64,000 bases of DNA from positions 18,696,388 to 18,760,387 of the forward strand of contig CM065187.1 of the NCBI GenBank assembly GCA_033026295.1, written 5' to 3'. The notes under the pieces are model-generated. The model ran no database searches. It saw only the letters and a program-made list of their open reading frames with translations, and had not been told where the DNA came from. The translations under genes were made by a program, and so were the position numbers. Below, piece by piece: positions 21,901-32,310 of the stretch. The DNA is from Channa striata. Its lineage: Eukaryota; Chordata; Actinopteri; Anabantiformes; Channidae. Within the stretch, counting starts at the first letter, position 1. Every line of letters starts with the position of its first letter.

Positions 21901-23808
21901 AGCGTGGGGATCAACTGGATGGGTGGTGGTGTAATAAGATATTGAGGTGCAAGACAGGGCAGTTTGAGTTACAAACGTACAGGGCGTTAGAGTTATAGGA
22001 GGTGTGACATTTGATGAATTATATGATGGTGGATGTGTTGTATTTGGGGCAGTGGTCGGATGTCTCATGTCAAAGGAAGCTATATTTGGGGTTAAAATAT
22101 GGGTGGGGGTAGAAGAGGTCAAAGGAGTGGATGATACTATAACTGAGTTAGGAGATGTGCAATTTCGGATGGGGCGTGGAGGGACAACTGAGGAAGGACT
22201 GGAGCAGACAACAGCTGTGCTGGGTGTTGTTGGTGGTGATACAACAGTATAATAGGGGATAGAGTGTTGCACGGTAGGTGCTGAAGTGGAGCAAGGAATG
22301 GACATTGCTGCAGGTGGAGGTGGAGGGATGGCTGCAGTAGAGCAAGGTGGCTTAGTGCAGTGATCAGGGGTTGGCGTTGATGTATTTGTAGGAGGGGGAG
22401 AAGTACAGTAAGGCACAGTAGTTATTTTGGTGGAGGGAGGGTCATGAGTCACAGTTGGGGATGCATGACTCTCAGACTGCATTTGCACTGAGTTGGGTGA
22501 AACCACTGGTCGTGGGGAAGCACAGGGGCTGTAAGTTTGTGTCTGCGTAGTGCAAGGTCGATTATTTGGAGGCAAGTGACACGGAGCGTCTGTTTGTATT
22601 TGAGTGGTGCACTGTTCAGCATTTGGAGGTAGGGTTAGACTTAAGTTAACAATTTCAATTTGGGTTGTGCATTGCTGATCACTCAAAGGGGGAGACTGAC
22701 GTTTACTCTCAGTTTGACTTTGAGTGGTGCAAAACTTTGAAATTTGAGATGGTGCTGGGCTTTCAGTTTGGACTTGCATGGTACAGAATTTGGTACTTGA
22801 AGATGGGGAAGGACTGCGGCTTTCGGTCTGAGTGGGAGTGGTGCAAAAATGTACTTCCTTTCCAGGATCACTTGTTGTCCTGTTCAGCCGCTTTCTTCTT
22901 CTCACCACTGAGGGAGTACTGCTTCCCTGACGCTTGGGGCCATCTCGGCTAGATACTGAGGAACAGTGACACGGCTCAGTGTTGTGAAGGACTGAAGGGG
23001 GGCAGCTGTGCCTTGAGTTTTTTACCACACTAACAGCTGATTTAATATCTGTCCTGGAGGTTTTAGACCTCCGTTCTACCACAGTATGATCCCCAGGTTG
23101 AGCAGGGCCGTTTTGATCCCTGCACCCCGACAGTAACACATGGTTGTGCATAAGGTACTCGTCTTGAGAGTCATGTTCATCATCCCCATCCACACCAACT
23201 GAGTCCCTGAGGCTGTGGCTACGTGTGGAAGAGAGAGACTGGGGCTTTTTTTGACATGGGGACGTCTGGATGGCTGTGCTGGTGCTCGTGCTGGGCTTGC
23301 GTGTCATCGGCAAGGTTAGAGAATTAGTTGATGGCGGTGCCCAGCATCGACGTGTTGGACCTGGTGTTAATGGATGAGGAGGGGCCCTGGCTAAGAAAGC
23401 CGCCACCACCTCTATGGTACTTGCCATGTCCCCACGCACAGCCCCAACAACTGAGGTTTGGCCTGGTAAACCATCAGTCGATGGCCCATCCCTGTCTCTC
23501 CATGGCTGAGGGGACCTGCTGCTCTGTTTATGAAGAGGATGTGGCCTGTCACAGTCTGTGGCAGGCCTTTGATGGCTATTGTGTTCTCCTGTTGCACTGT
23601 TACCACTACTGCTGCTGCCATCCTCCAAGTCTTTAAAGCGGACCTGGTGAGTACGGTTGCGGCGCCGCTTGAGGCGGCTCTCAATATCTGGGGAGTCTCG
23701 ATTGAGCAGCACAGAGCGCACAGTCATTGTCCCGGGCAACTTGTCTGCCAAGGTGCTCTTGCTGTTGGTTTGGCCTGTGAGCAAGTGGTTGGGCTCTTTG
23801 CTCACCAT
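1117..23808 (-). CDS. insyn2b: insyn2b: inhibitory synaptic factor 2B (FAM196B family), unusually long
   Basis: The coding sequence joins 23808..20861, 17862..17788 and 1306..1117 on the minus strand. Both introns are GT-AG and phase 2, and the product is 1070 residues. InSyn2 proteins are vertebrate postsynaptic proteins found in the gephyrin/collybistin complex at GABA and glycine synapses; no enzymatic role is known. Family landmarks seen: an N-terminal MTVRSVLL block (28-35) followed by a basic run and HQVRFKDLEDG (54-64); an AIQTSP box (179-184); a C-terminal coiled-coil-like helix with TIKVLLDVIQDLEKKEAERD (963-982); then SYRTGQD, a Cys-rich CIIYSVEHDF block and a basic tail ending KKCFWFL. 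The IxVLLDVIxDLEK and SVExDFRLQ forms fit the B paralogue best. The start MVSKEP was chosen because the sister paralogue INSYN2A begins MVSK; M28 is an alternative, and 19 further in-frame residues upstream (from 23865) look like leader. As I recall, mammalian INSYN2B is about 535 residues; the extra length is low-complexity Ser/Thr/Pro sequence between residues 190 and 840. Identity is firm; A versus B is probable. Confidence 0.87.
1635..1790 (-). mobile_element. tRNA-derived SINE, internally deleted copy
   Basis: Read on the minus strand it has a B-box-like GGTTTGATCCC (plus strand 1721-1731), followed by a tail with the GAGTACC...GGTAGAAAAG block shared with the copy at 19866. The middle section present in the other copies is missing, and the A-box end is diverged. 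Confidence 0.55.
2064..2241 (-). mobile_element. tRNA-derived SINE
   Basis: The minus strand has an A box TGGCGCAGTTGG (2235-2224) and a B box GGTTTGATCCC (2191-2181), spaced as in a tRNA promoter. A body follows with the TTGAGCAAGACACTGAACC and TGTATGAATGTGTGTG motifs typical of the common fish SINE. RNA polymerase III promoter identity is established for such boxes; activity of this copy is unknown. Confidence 0.7.
3210..3273. repeat. poly(A) run followed by (AAAC)n
   Basis: Seventeen A residues (3210-3226) run into AAAC-type repeats to about 3273. Simple low-complexity DNA in the insyn2b intron; it could be the remnant tail of a retroposon, but no element body is recognisable. Confidence 0.8.
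8630..8710 (-). other. possible unannotated 81-nt exon in the insyn2b intron
   Basis: On the minus strand a CTCCCTCAG acceptor precedes 81 nt, followed by a GAG|GTAAAA donor. The length is a multiple of three. The segment is open in two frames, including the phase-2 frame that would fit between the last two insyn2b exons. The translation is not recognised and no such segment exists in the family members I recall, so chance is quite possible. Confidence 0.18.
9690..9822 (-). mobile_element. tRNA-derived SINE, diverged copy
   Basis: The minus strand has an A-box-like TAGCTTGGCTGG (9814-9803) and a B-box-like GGTTTGATTCCC (9769-9758), followed by a TGTCCTGAGGCAAGACACTGAG body segment related to the other copies. 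It is more diverged than the copies at 2064 and 19866. Confidence 0.5.
12878..12965. repeat. (AC)44 microsatellite
   Basis: An uninterrupted dinucleotide run of 88 bp in the insyn2b intron. It is a likely length polymorphism. The open frame through it is only a reading of the repeat. Confidence 0.97.
17788..17862 (-). CDS. insyn2b: insyn2b 75-nt exon with cysteine cluster
   Basis: On the minus strand the acceptor TTCAACAG is followed by 75 coding nucleotides and a CAG|GTGCGTG donor. It keeps phase 2 on both sides and encodes RHSYRTGQDIENC, then GTC, RDC, AC and IIY. This matches the family's conserved SYRTGQD...CIIYS block. The cysteines fall in a CxxCxxCxC pattern. The exon lies 3.0 kb from the exon before it and 16.5 kb from the one after it, so gene finders could easily miss it. 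Confidence 0.88.
19285..19328. repeat. (CATC)n microsatellite, interrupted
   Basis: Tandem CATC/ATCC tetranucleotides, about ten units, with one single-base-deleted unit in the middle. Confidence 0.9.
19866..20126 (-). mobile_element. tRNA-derived SINE, longest copy
   Basis: On the minus strand the copy has an A-box-like TGGCACAGGAGG (20118-20107), a B box GGTTTGATCCC (20074-20064), a body containing AGTGTCCTTGAGCAAAACACTG, and a tail ending in a TATATAAGTGCAGACCATTT-type sequence. It is the most complete of the four copies, all of which share this orientation. Confidence 0.75.
20861..23808 (-). CDS. insyn2b: insyn2b first coding exon (residues 1-983)
   Basis: One uninterrupted 2948-nt open frame encodes over 90% of the protein. 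It ends at a GG|GTGAGG donor (GT at 20860-20859), leaving phase 2. Order of parts: conserved basic N-terminus (1-64); Ser/Pro-rich linker; AIQTSP box (179-184); basic RRRKR patch (303-307); CTTQxQT repeat array (321-447); Thr/Pro/Cys/Tyr-rich tract (458-753) ending in nine prolines (745-753); charged Lys/Glu segment (777-792); Ala/Leu/Gln-rich helix (842-858); and the conserved coiled-coil-like helix (942-982). A frame this long without stops cannot be chance. The polyproline run could bind SH3, WW or EVH1 domains, which is inference only. Confidence 0.9.
21550..22437 (-). repeat. insyn2b: insyn2b Thr/Pro-rich tract with recurrent Cys/Tyr-Thr-Ser-Pro blocks
   Basis: Residues 458-753 are dominated by Thr, Ser and Pro, with short recurring blocks such as YCTSPPP, NCTSPNS, SCTSPPP, YTSPVP and PPYTPP, each starting with Cys or Tyr. 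Two more TQT cores occur here (residues 614-616 and 650-652). The tract ends in nine prolines (745-753). It is probably disordered. It looks like a decayed extension of the neighbouring repeat array, which is inference. Confidence 0.55.
22468..22848 (-). repeat. insyn2b: CTTQxQT array within insyn2b: six to seven units of about 60 bp
   Basis: Residues 321-447 hold imperfect tandem units. Cores start at residues 321 (FCTTPTQTES), 341 (FCTMQVQTES), 359 (FCTTQSQTES), 379 (QCTTQIEIVN, degenerate), 399 (QCTTQIQTDA), 418 (PCTTQTQTYS) and about 440 (SVQMQSES, degenerate). Spacing is 18-20 residues. Linkers are Ser/Pro-rich and diverged while the cores are kept, so selection on the core is likely. 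The x-Q-T core with a following acidic residue resembles LC8 dynein light chain binding sites. Confidence 0.8.
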
Positions 23809-26565
23809 TTCTTTTGTCTTTCTCGCTGCCCCAACATCCACAGACTTGAGGACACAATGATACAAGAATACAACATCAAACTGCAGGCAGTCTGATGCTA
23901 TAAAGGCCTGGTTGTGTTAGTGTCTCAATGAGGAAAGGTAAGAGCCGTCTCCTTTCCTATATAATAAGTACAACAGTGAGAGATCTGTACAACTGATTGA
24001 CTGAGTTCCAGTTTCATCACAGAGCAGACAAGCTTGTGATAATCACGGTCTCTCTATAAAACAGCTGCTCGAGTTGTCTCAGACTAATAAACCGATAACT
24101 GCCTTTTCAACTACGATTGTCCACAATAAAGGATGTATTGCCATGTCCAGATTTCAAGGTGTGGTGATGTTCAGCACGGGAAATGTGATCCGTGTGATAA
24201 ATTTTAAGAAGCTTGTAGGTACTGACTTGTATGCTTGTACAAAAATAAATATATGCAGCATCAAATGTTGTTTAAAATATGCATGTGAGATGTCCATACT
24301 TCTCCATGTCCTCTGATGTTGTTCACATCTTATTCACATTTGTCTTTAACTATCGAGGGGGATGAGCATTTGACAAGGACGGAGACGTTATCCGTAAATA
24401 ACCACATAGGAAGGGAACGCAGCTGGTCCCCCCTTTCTTTGTCCATCACATTGGCTTGTCTGCTTGGTGGCCACTCCTGCTCTGTTCCTGTCAGTTCCAA
24501 CGTTTTGTCTCCCCACCTTCCTTTTGATTTTAGCACCTCCCCCCCATTTCTTTCTTTCTCAGCTCTTCTCTCAGTGACTCATTCTCTCATGGTTGAAGAC
24601 AGCGTGAGCTCCTAAAGAAAGCACAAAGAGAAAGAGAGAAAGAAGAGGAGTAAGAGACTGTAATTGTTTACATATTATTGCATTTCCATTGAAAAACAAT
24701 GCGCTTGTTCCCCATGACAATGAAGAAGATATAAGACAGGCAGCTATGTTAAAAATGCATGAGCGGGGTCAGCAAAGAATGGAAAGCAAAGATATCAACT
24801 TAGAAAAAGTTATGAAAAGATGGAGGTGGCACAAGAAAAACTAAGTCTAGAAAAATCACAAGGTACATCAAGTATATCATGGGCAACATAGACAAATTCA
24901 CCCGAAAGACGACAAAAGAAATTAATTAAGGCCCCTTCTCAATGGCTGAAGTAGGTACTTTACTTTATGACTATTTAATATTCCTCTCTCTGGGATCGTC
25001 GTGTGCACACAGTGTGATTGTTATCTTATTCTTCATACGCGTCTTACAGATTTTCCTTCTCCTCCTGGTTTCACAGTCCGTGGCCCTGTTATCAGTCCTT
25101 GATGATCTGCCATGGTGACATCCTTTCTGATTCATCTGGTCACTGTGTGACAGTCTGCCCGCCGTGCTGTAGTTAGTAGTATGTTCTCGTCATTTGGATT
25201 ATGCGCTCTGTTGTTGACAATCTATGGCCTTGGTACGTATATATATCACTTCTATTTCCCGTCTGTGCTGCTGGCAGTCAGGCGTGAGGCTTTTGTTTGC
25301 CTTACACGATCTATGGATCTGTGCCTTGTTATCTCTTTGCGATAGCCTCTGACACTGACAGGCCCGGGCTAATTCTGTGTGCGAGTGTGACTGGCCGTTA
25401 CTCTGCCCCCCCTCTCTTCTGTGGGAGGGGTAATTAGTGACTCCTTCACAGCTCCCAGGTTATTTAGGGAGAGAGATACCCGAGGGGCTGCCACTTTTAT
25501 TTACATCCACTGTTTTCTCTCTTTTTTTCTCCGGCACAGAAGAGGAGGGTCTTTGTCACAGCCGCGTTTTCCCCTCCCTCAACCCCTTTAAAAACATGGT
25601 TATTAGTATTAATTATGATTAAAGTCACAGCAGACAGAAGCTTGGGGGAAATATCAACCATACACACTCAGATATATTAAAAGATGGAGAACCAACACAT
25701 GGGATTCCTTCTCATTTTACTTTTCTCATTACTACCCTGTATACAGATGCTTAGCAATGATTCATACAGAAGACTAAATCCCTCTCAGTTATCCTGCACA
25801 TGCATTCAGGGATTGAAGACTGACTTCTGCACTATAGAGGAGTAAAGCAGAAGAAAAGTATGTCTGTAACATTACTGACCTGCTTTGATCTACACTGTCC
25901 ATTTCACCTCGATGGTGACTTTTTTAAAATTCTCCCAGGATAAAACCGTATTTCCACTCCTCCTATTTGTCATTAATATCCCATTTCACTCCGGTTGTCA
26001 GTCTTCCTACCCATCTCTCTAAAATGCACTCTACGCTCAACCTTCACCCTGACAAATTTTCCTCCACCAGTCACAGGAACATTATCCTTACTCTTTCTAT
26101 GGGATGTCATCCTGATCCTGCCTTCTTTATATCTTTCTATCTGGCCCAACTCCCTTTTTCTTGTCACTTCTAGCACTCGCATCTTTCTTCTTTCTTTCAC
26201 CACCACAATCAGATTTCTGTCACAACCTCTCTTGCCGCCTCTTCTCGGCTCGTATCCCCTCCTGTTAACACTTCCCCCCTCCCTCTGCGATCAAAATTTA
26301 TGCTGACAGTTTAATGAATCTAGACCCCCTTAATGTTGCATGGGCTTACTCTTGTGGTTTAGTCCAACCTTTTCCCACATGTGACATTTTCATGTAGAGC
26401 ATTATTGGCAGACACGAGATAAATGGCCAAGCAGTATGAGAAAGGTGTGCAACGGCATAATGCCAGCAAGGGTCATAACTCTGCAGTTATTATTTAAGAT
26501 TTACTACAGCCTCCTTGCAAGCTGCCTACCTCTCGCTTTACGGTGAATATAGGCTTCTATCCTCT

Positions 26566-26569
<4 letters not shown>

Positions 26570-26618
<49 letters not shown>
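26570..26618. repeat. (TG)n microsatellite
   Basis: An uninterrupted TG run of about 49 bp in the intergenic region. Confidence 0.97.
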
Positions 26619-26619
<1 letters not shown>

Positions 26620-29600
26620 TTTTATGGCTGTGTGTGCAATGATAATAATGCTAAGGTCACATCAGATCTCCCTGTGGTAAGCCATGCTGACTCCAAGAAA
26701 CATATCTGATGCATTCAAAATACAAGCAAGCAAGACTCCTGTTGGGTAGATCTAATAATATTCTCAGCCCAAGTCTTTCAGGGATGTTGAGAATTGCATC
26801 CATGCCAATAACACACCTTTGGGTCTCACTGTGCTGAGGAGGTGGAAGGTGCCGGGGATTGAATTGTTATGTAAAGGCATGTCAGATTGAATAGTCTAGG
26901 CATGCTTAAATTTGTCACACAGGACTGAGATGAAGAGGAGGTAGAGAGAGGAAGAGGAAGAAGAGGAGGTAGACATGCTCGGTTATATTTAGATGCTATG
27001 AGGAACAGCAAACCGAGAGGAGTAGGAATCTGAATAGTAGAAGGAAGAAGAGGTGGGGGGAGACAGACAGGCAGAGATAGGGGGGCAGGGAGCAAAGCAG
27101 GAGGGAACAACCCCTGGCAGCAGAGGAAATGTCATGGTTAGGGTTCAGTGAAGTGGTAAATCAGGAGCATCAGCGTGTCAGGGCATTTAAGGGAGAACTG
27201 GAGAGGAACTAAGAAAAGCTATATGATCAGTTATTGGTCCTGTGAACTCAAAGAATAGTCAGAATTATACCTGCGCTCTGTCAGAGGAATTTACCAAGCA
27301 GTTGCAAAGGCAAAGGGCACAGATGCAAAGAGCACAAGCCTTTGTAGTGTCTGCATTCTTGTCCTAAGAATACAGAGGCCCCATCTACATCTTTTCGAAA
27401 GGTAAGCATGCACGAATCACTGCACAGCATAAGAATGTGTCAAACAGCGGTGACGTTCTGTTTGATTTCATGTATTAAAGAGAAAAACGCAACAGTTTGC
27501 ATGTAAACATATCGCAATGCACATGGAGGAAATGCTAAAGCAAGAGCCAACTACAACCTAAAATTACACAGCTTTAAGAATTCATCTTTTCGAAAAGAGT
27601 AAAGACATACGTGGATGCAACTTGTAAGCAAAGACAGTAAAGTCATCATTTGCCCCTCAGTGCAGAGCTGCAGACAGCGTTACTGATGTAGTTGGCTCTG
27701 ACTGATGAAATCTTAAGCCTGATCATTGCTTAACAGCAAATTAAATCTTCCAAACCAAAAAATTAAATTACAAGTCTCGATTCATTATAAATCCAAGACA
27801 ATACAGTGAAAACAACCATTGTTGCGTAACCTGGGGACACCTGGGTAGCCCTGGCAGGATGCGAATGCTGGTTTCACCTGTTACAGTCGGCCATCAAATC
27901 GAGCCACATTTCACAAGGCACTAGCTGCAGCAGAAGTTTTACGTAATCAACATTTCAAAACAGAGAGCAAGAAGTTTCCAGCATTTTTTTCCCCATGAAA
28001 ACAACATTACCGTGATACCATCATGAACGGTGCCTCTAAAGGCCAACTATTACAAAAAAACTGTGCACATAGATAATCACATAATGATCCACAGTTACTG
28101 TTTAATGTCTTGCTTGTTCTGTGTGGACAACAGCTGTTAAAGAACTCCACACTAACGTCTCTCTCGTATGTGCGTTACTTTCCCGTTTTTTTCCGACACG
28201 AGAACATGTATTTGAAGCTCTAGTCATCAACAACAGAGAGGACAGCACAATTAGTGGCACTGGTGAACATAATGAAGCATGTAGCAGCTAAAGAGTCAGA
28301 TATTTCCCTCAGGAGTTAGTGCAGAGCGAAACAACTAAAAAGAGAATGAATTTTAGACATACATTAATCAGGTTCAGACAAACTCGATTCCAAATGAATC
28401 ATATTGTTTCTTTGCTCGATGTGTAAAGGCAAATAAAGTTATCGGGTTGTAGGTGTAGGAGTGTGTTGGTAGGTTTACTGCAATTTCCTATTATCTACTA
28501 GTGTCAGTTATGTGACAAAATATTTCTAGAAGAATCAAGCAATCCTTCTATCTTAATAAAACCTGCCCCAATCACTGGACAAAGTTTGTGCAGCAGTGGT
28601 TTTATTTTGGTCATAAAAACAAAATGGGACTAAAATGTCTTGTTACTGTCAGTATTTCTTCTATTAATAAAACAGCCCGGGATTAAAAACATTTCAAGGT
28701 TAAACATCACTCGCACAGTCACCACAACACACAAATGTTAGCTTGCAGAGTCACTGGCCGGCTCATTACTAAAGAGGACAGTGCGGCCACCTTATTGTTC
28801 CAGTTTCCTTGAAGGATGGCCAGATGACATCTAATGTTTAGAGTGTGAGTGCCAGGAATGATTTGTTCCATCTGTCCTCTTCTGACCAAAATTCTCTACG
28901 TAATATAAAATCCCTATATGCAGGCCAGGGATTTGTAAAAAACCAAATCCATGTCCATGGTGTCCATGAAAGAAACCCAGAGTAAACATTGTTCTATTTC
29001 TTGCCTCATTCTGCACCATAATTGTTTCTCTGGCTGGTTAGTCCTTCTGCGCTCCAGCATTTGTGTCTCTCTTCTGACACTGGCTTTAGAGATGTTAAAC
29101 GGTCCAAAGAAGTCTGCGTGTATTGTCACTGGCAAAATGGAACAGGTGGCTTGATGGACATGTTCAGTGCACAGCAGCATGTAGGTACATACAACGCTGT
29201 CTGCTCCCTGGGGCTTACTCTCTGCTGGGCTGTCGTGCTGCAGCATCCTTGTCCAGCCTAATGTCCCAGGAGTACCTCATTGTGTGTTACCTATAAAGTC
29301 AAATTGCTGTCATTCCAGCTAAAACACCTGGTTGGCAGACGAACAGATTCTCAGAGCTTGGACAAAGAGAATTTAAATAATAAGAGAGCCATACATTATC
29401 TTCTGGTGTATAAAGGGAGATTATTAAGTGGACAACACATTTAGAAGAAATTTGTAGTGAATCAAAATAGAGAAGTTAGGAGATAGAGATAGCTGTCCCC
29501 TTAAAAGACACACTTAAGAGATGAAATAAGACTGAAAGATACTCTAAGATGAAGCAGCAGGAGTGAGAGGGAAGCGTTGTGTGATGACAGACAGGATTAA

Positions 29601-30589
29601 CAGCACAGCGTTTCTTCACACAGCAAATGTGCACCTGTGCATGGCGAGTGCATGCCCGTGTATGTGATGGTGTGCGTGCATATGCATGGCCGAGTGCATG
29701 TGCAATTACCTTTGCGTCACGCACATAAATGACATGATTACTACAAGGTAAGGTAAATGAATAACACAAACAATGTGCAAAGTACAACAGACTGTTGCTG
29801 CTTGTTACAGCACGTTCATATCACTGAAATGTATTAATTTCACACATCACTTAAAGGACTCGGCAAAATTAAATGCTCATGTAGCCAGAACCGCATTGGA
29901 CCTAGGGCATGCACTCACACATGCACACACACACAAATCCATACAAATGGAATTCCCTCACTCAGTACCTCCTCCTCCTCAAACTTTCTGCGTACACCCC
30001 CCCCCCACAAACACACACACAAGCATGCAGTCCTGCTCATGACAAATATGCAATGAAAGCACGCTGCTGGAATCTGCAAAGCTACATCACTGACAGACCA
30101 ATCTAAGCTGCTCACTCTTTAAAGCTTCTCATAAAGCTGCACAATCTCAGAAAATAACTCCCACACCTGCAGTAAAGCAAATCCCAGTATCCAAACTTGC
30201 ACACGTACAATCCCATTTCGCTAGATTTCACGCACACAAACACAGGCACACTAAGAGCACACGAACACACCCCCATTGTCAGAATAAACGTGTGCGCACA
30301 TACAAACACACACACACACACACCTGCCAAACACATAAACAAAATGCATGCATGCATGTGTGGACATACAGTGCCTGTCTTTTCATTGTATAATTCAGCA
30401 GTATGTAAAAGAGCCAAAACAGTAAGTGAAAGACACACTCAAAAAAACCAAAACATAAAAAAACCATACTTGTATAATTCTTTCAAATCTGTCCTCAGCT
30501 CTAATCTTTCTCACTTCGTTATTTCCATGGTGATGCTGAGAGAAGGCTGATTGCTGTACTATCTTCCATCAGGACACAGAACTGAGTCA

Positions 30590-31560
30590 CACATACCACA
30601 TCTCTCTCTTCCTTTTTCCCTGTGTTGTCTCTTTCTCCCACAAACGCTCGCTCCTCTTCTGTGCTATTCCTTCAGATCTCTTCCTCCCATTCTTCCATAC
30701 CCCTGGCATTCATGTTTGCTTTTATTCCCACCTCTCTGTCACTGCTTGGTGAGCTTCACACCGTGTCTTTTCCTCTGTGTAGAGGTCCATCTGCTCTTTC
30801 CTTTTCCTCCTCACCTCTTTCTATTTTCCTGTCTGGTTGTTCCTTCTTCTATCTCACCCTCCTCTTCTCCCGTGGATTCATGCCTTTCACGTGGGAACCT
30901 TTTTATCCATCCACAAGAGCTCTGAGCTTCGCTGTGCCTACCTAGCTCTCTGAGCGTGTGTGCTGTGAGTGGAAGTGAATGGACAGGAGGGGGAGCAAGA
31001 AGACAAGAGTAAGCAAACAGGCAGTTATGATCTCAGATGCTCTTCTCAGTTCGCCCTGTCTCATCCCTTTTCCTCTCTTTCCTTTTCTCTCTGCGCTTCT
31101 CCATCATGACCTCCTCTCTGTGTCGCCATGCAAGACCCTATATTCTTGTAAGCGAAGGGAGGGAGGGAGGCTGAGGGGGGAGTGTGGGACGGATCGTAGA
31201 AGGCAGAAAGGGGTGGAGCTAGTGAGTCGGTCTAATTAAAAAGCAGAGTATGTACAGCTGCAGAGAGTAAAGAGGGAGACAGCGAGAGAAGGAGAGGGGA
31301 GGAGAGAGGGTAGTAAAGAGATCCAGGGGGTGGGACCAAGGGGACAGGGAAGGATGAAGCATTCAGTAGGGGGTGGAAATGAGGGGGCACAGGCTGGTTT
31401 GGGGGGGTGATGGTAGAGAGCAGCTAGTGGTGTGAGGTGGGGAAAAGGAAAAGCGCTGACAGGACACCAAGGTCAGCTGGAGAGGAATGCAGAAGGGTCA
31501 TGCATAGAGAGAGGGAGAGAGATGGGGAGAGGGGAGAAGATAGGAACAGACAGGTAGAAT
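30590..31560. repeat. paired pyrimidine-rich and purine-rich blocks
   Basis: The plus strand is strongly C/T-rich at about 30590-30905 and then strongly G/A-rich at about 31145-31560, with repeated GGGAGAG and GAGAGA motifs. A similar, weaker pair occurs at 25967-26290 and 26925-27115. Overlapping open frames here are by-products of low complexity. Confidence 0.6.
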
Positions 31561-32268
31561 TATTCTACAGATATCTCCAATATGAACAGGGGCAGGGCTG
31601 GGGAACCGTGACCAGCACGATAATAGAGACACATGGACAATGGCCCTCTGAAGCACACGCAGCTCCACAGTCATCAAAGGTTAAACCGAGCCAGTGTTTT
31701 CGAGCCTCTCTGCACTGACATACGTAAATGTTGTGCATGCAAAACACCAATCTCCATGGCATTAATCTTTTATTTTTTGCTTGGGCTGTCTCCCGGCTGA
31801 AGTTCTGAGCATAGCAACATATTGTTTTTGTCCAGGCCTGATGACTATGACAAATTGATTTTTTTTTTTCATTCTTGCACATCACCCCTTCATCACTGCA
31901 CTGGCTATATAGAACCCACGCAACACAGATAAAGTCTACACCTAAATGCCTTAAGGCCCGAGGCATCTCATCTCATTTTATCAGCTCTCATGACTTATCT
32001 TGTCCTATCTCCCATCTCTCTATCAGACTTGGATTAACATTCCAGTGAATCTAGTTTTTAAATCTCTCAGATGTTCTACTTTTAGGCCCAGTTTCTGGGA
32101 ATCATCATTTGAATGGATTTCAAATACAATTTTATAAGACCCAAATTATGTCCACAGAATTTACTGTAATAGAAGCTGATACATCAAAGGATATCAAGTT
32201 CTTATTGAGAGTAGGGAATATACATTTGATATTGTCAAAAAAATTAATATTACATATTATATGTTATA

Positions 32269-32310
32269 GGAAATATGTAATATCATATATTATATGATAT
32301 TACATATTCC
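32269..32310. repeat. AT-rich near-perfect palindrome, 42 bp
   Basis: GGAAATATGTAATATCATAT at 32269 is mirrored by ATATGATATTACATATTCC ending at 32310, with one extra A in the left arm. A further related ATATTACATATTATAT lies just upstream (32248-32263). It could extrude as a cruciform; no function is known. Confidence 0.75.

Noticed and set aside
22004..23895. Plus-strand frames opposite the insyn2b exon
   Set aside because: Antisense shadows of a repetitive, GC-biased coding exon.
28914..29246. Minus-strand frame with a segment faintly like a retroelement integrase (HADFFGPF)
   Set aside because: Only about eight residues look suggestive; the rest matches nothing and no LTR or neighbouring retroelement domain was seen.
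30551..30945. Overlapping plus-strand open frames of 107-124 codons
   Set aside because: They are translations of a pyrimidine-rich block (Leu/Ser/Pro/Phe only), with no splice context or family motif.
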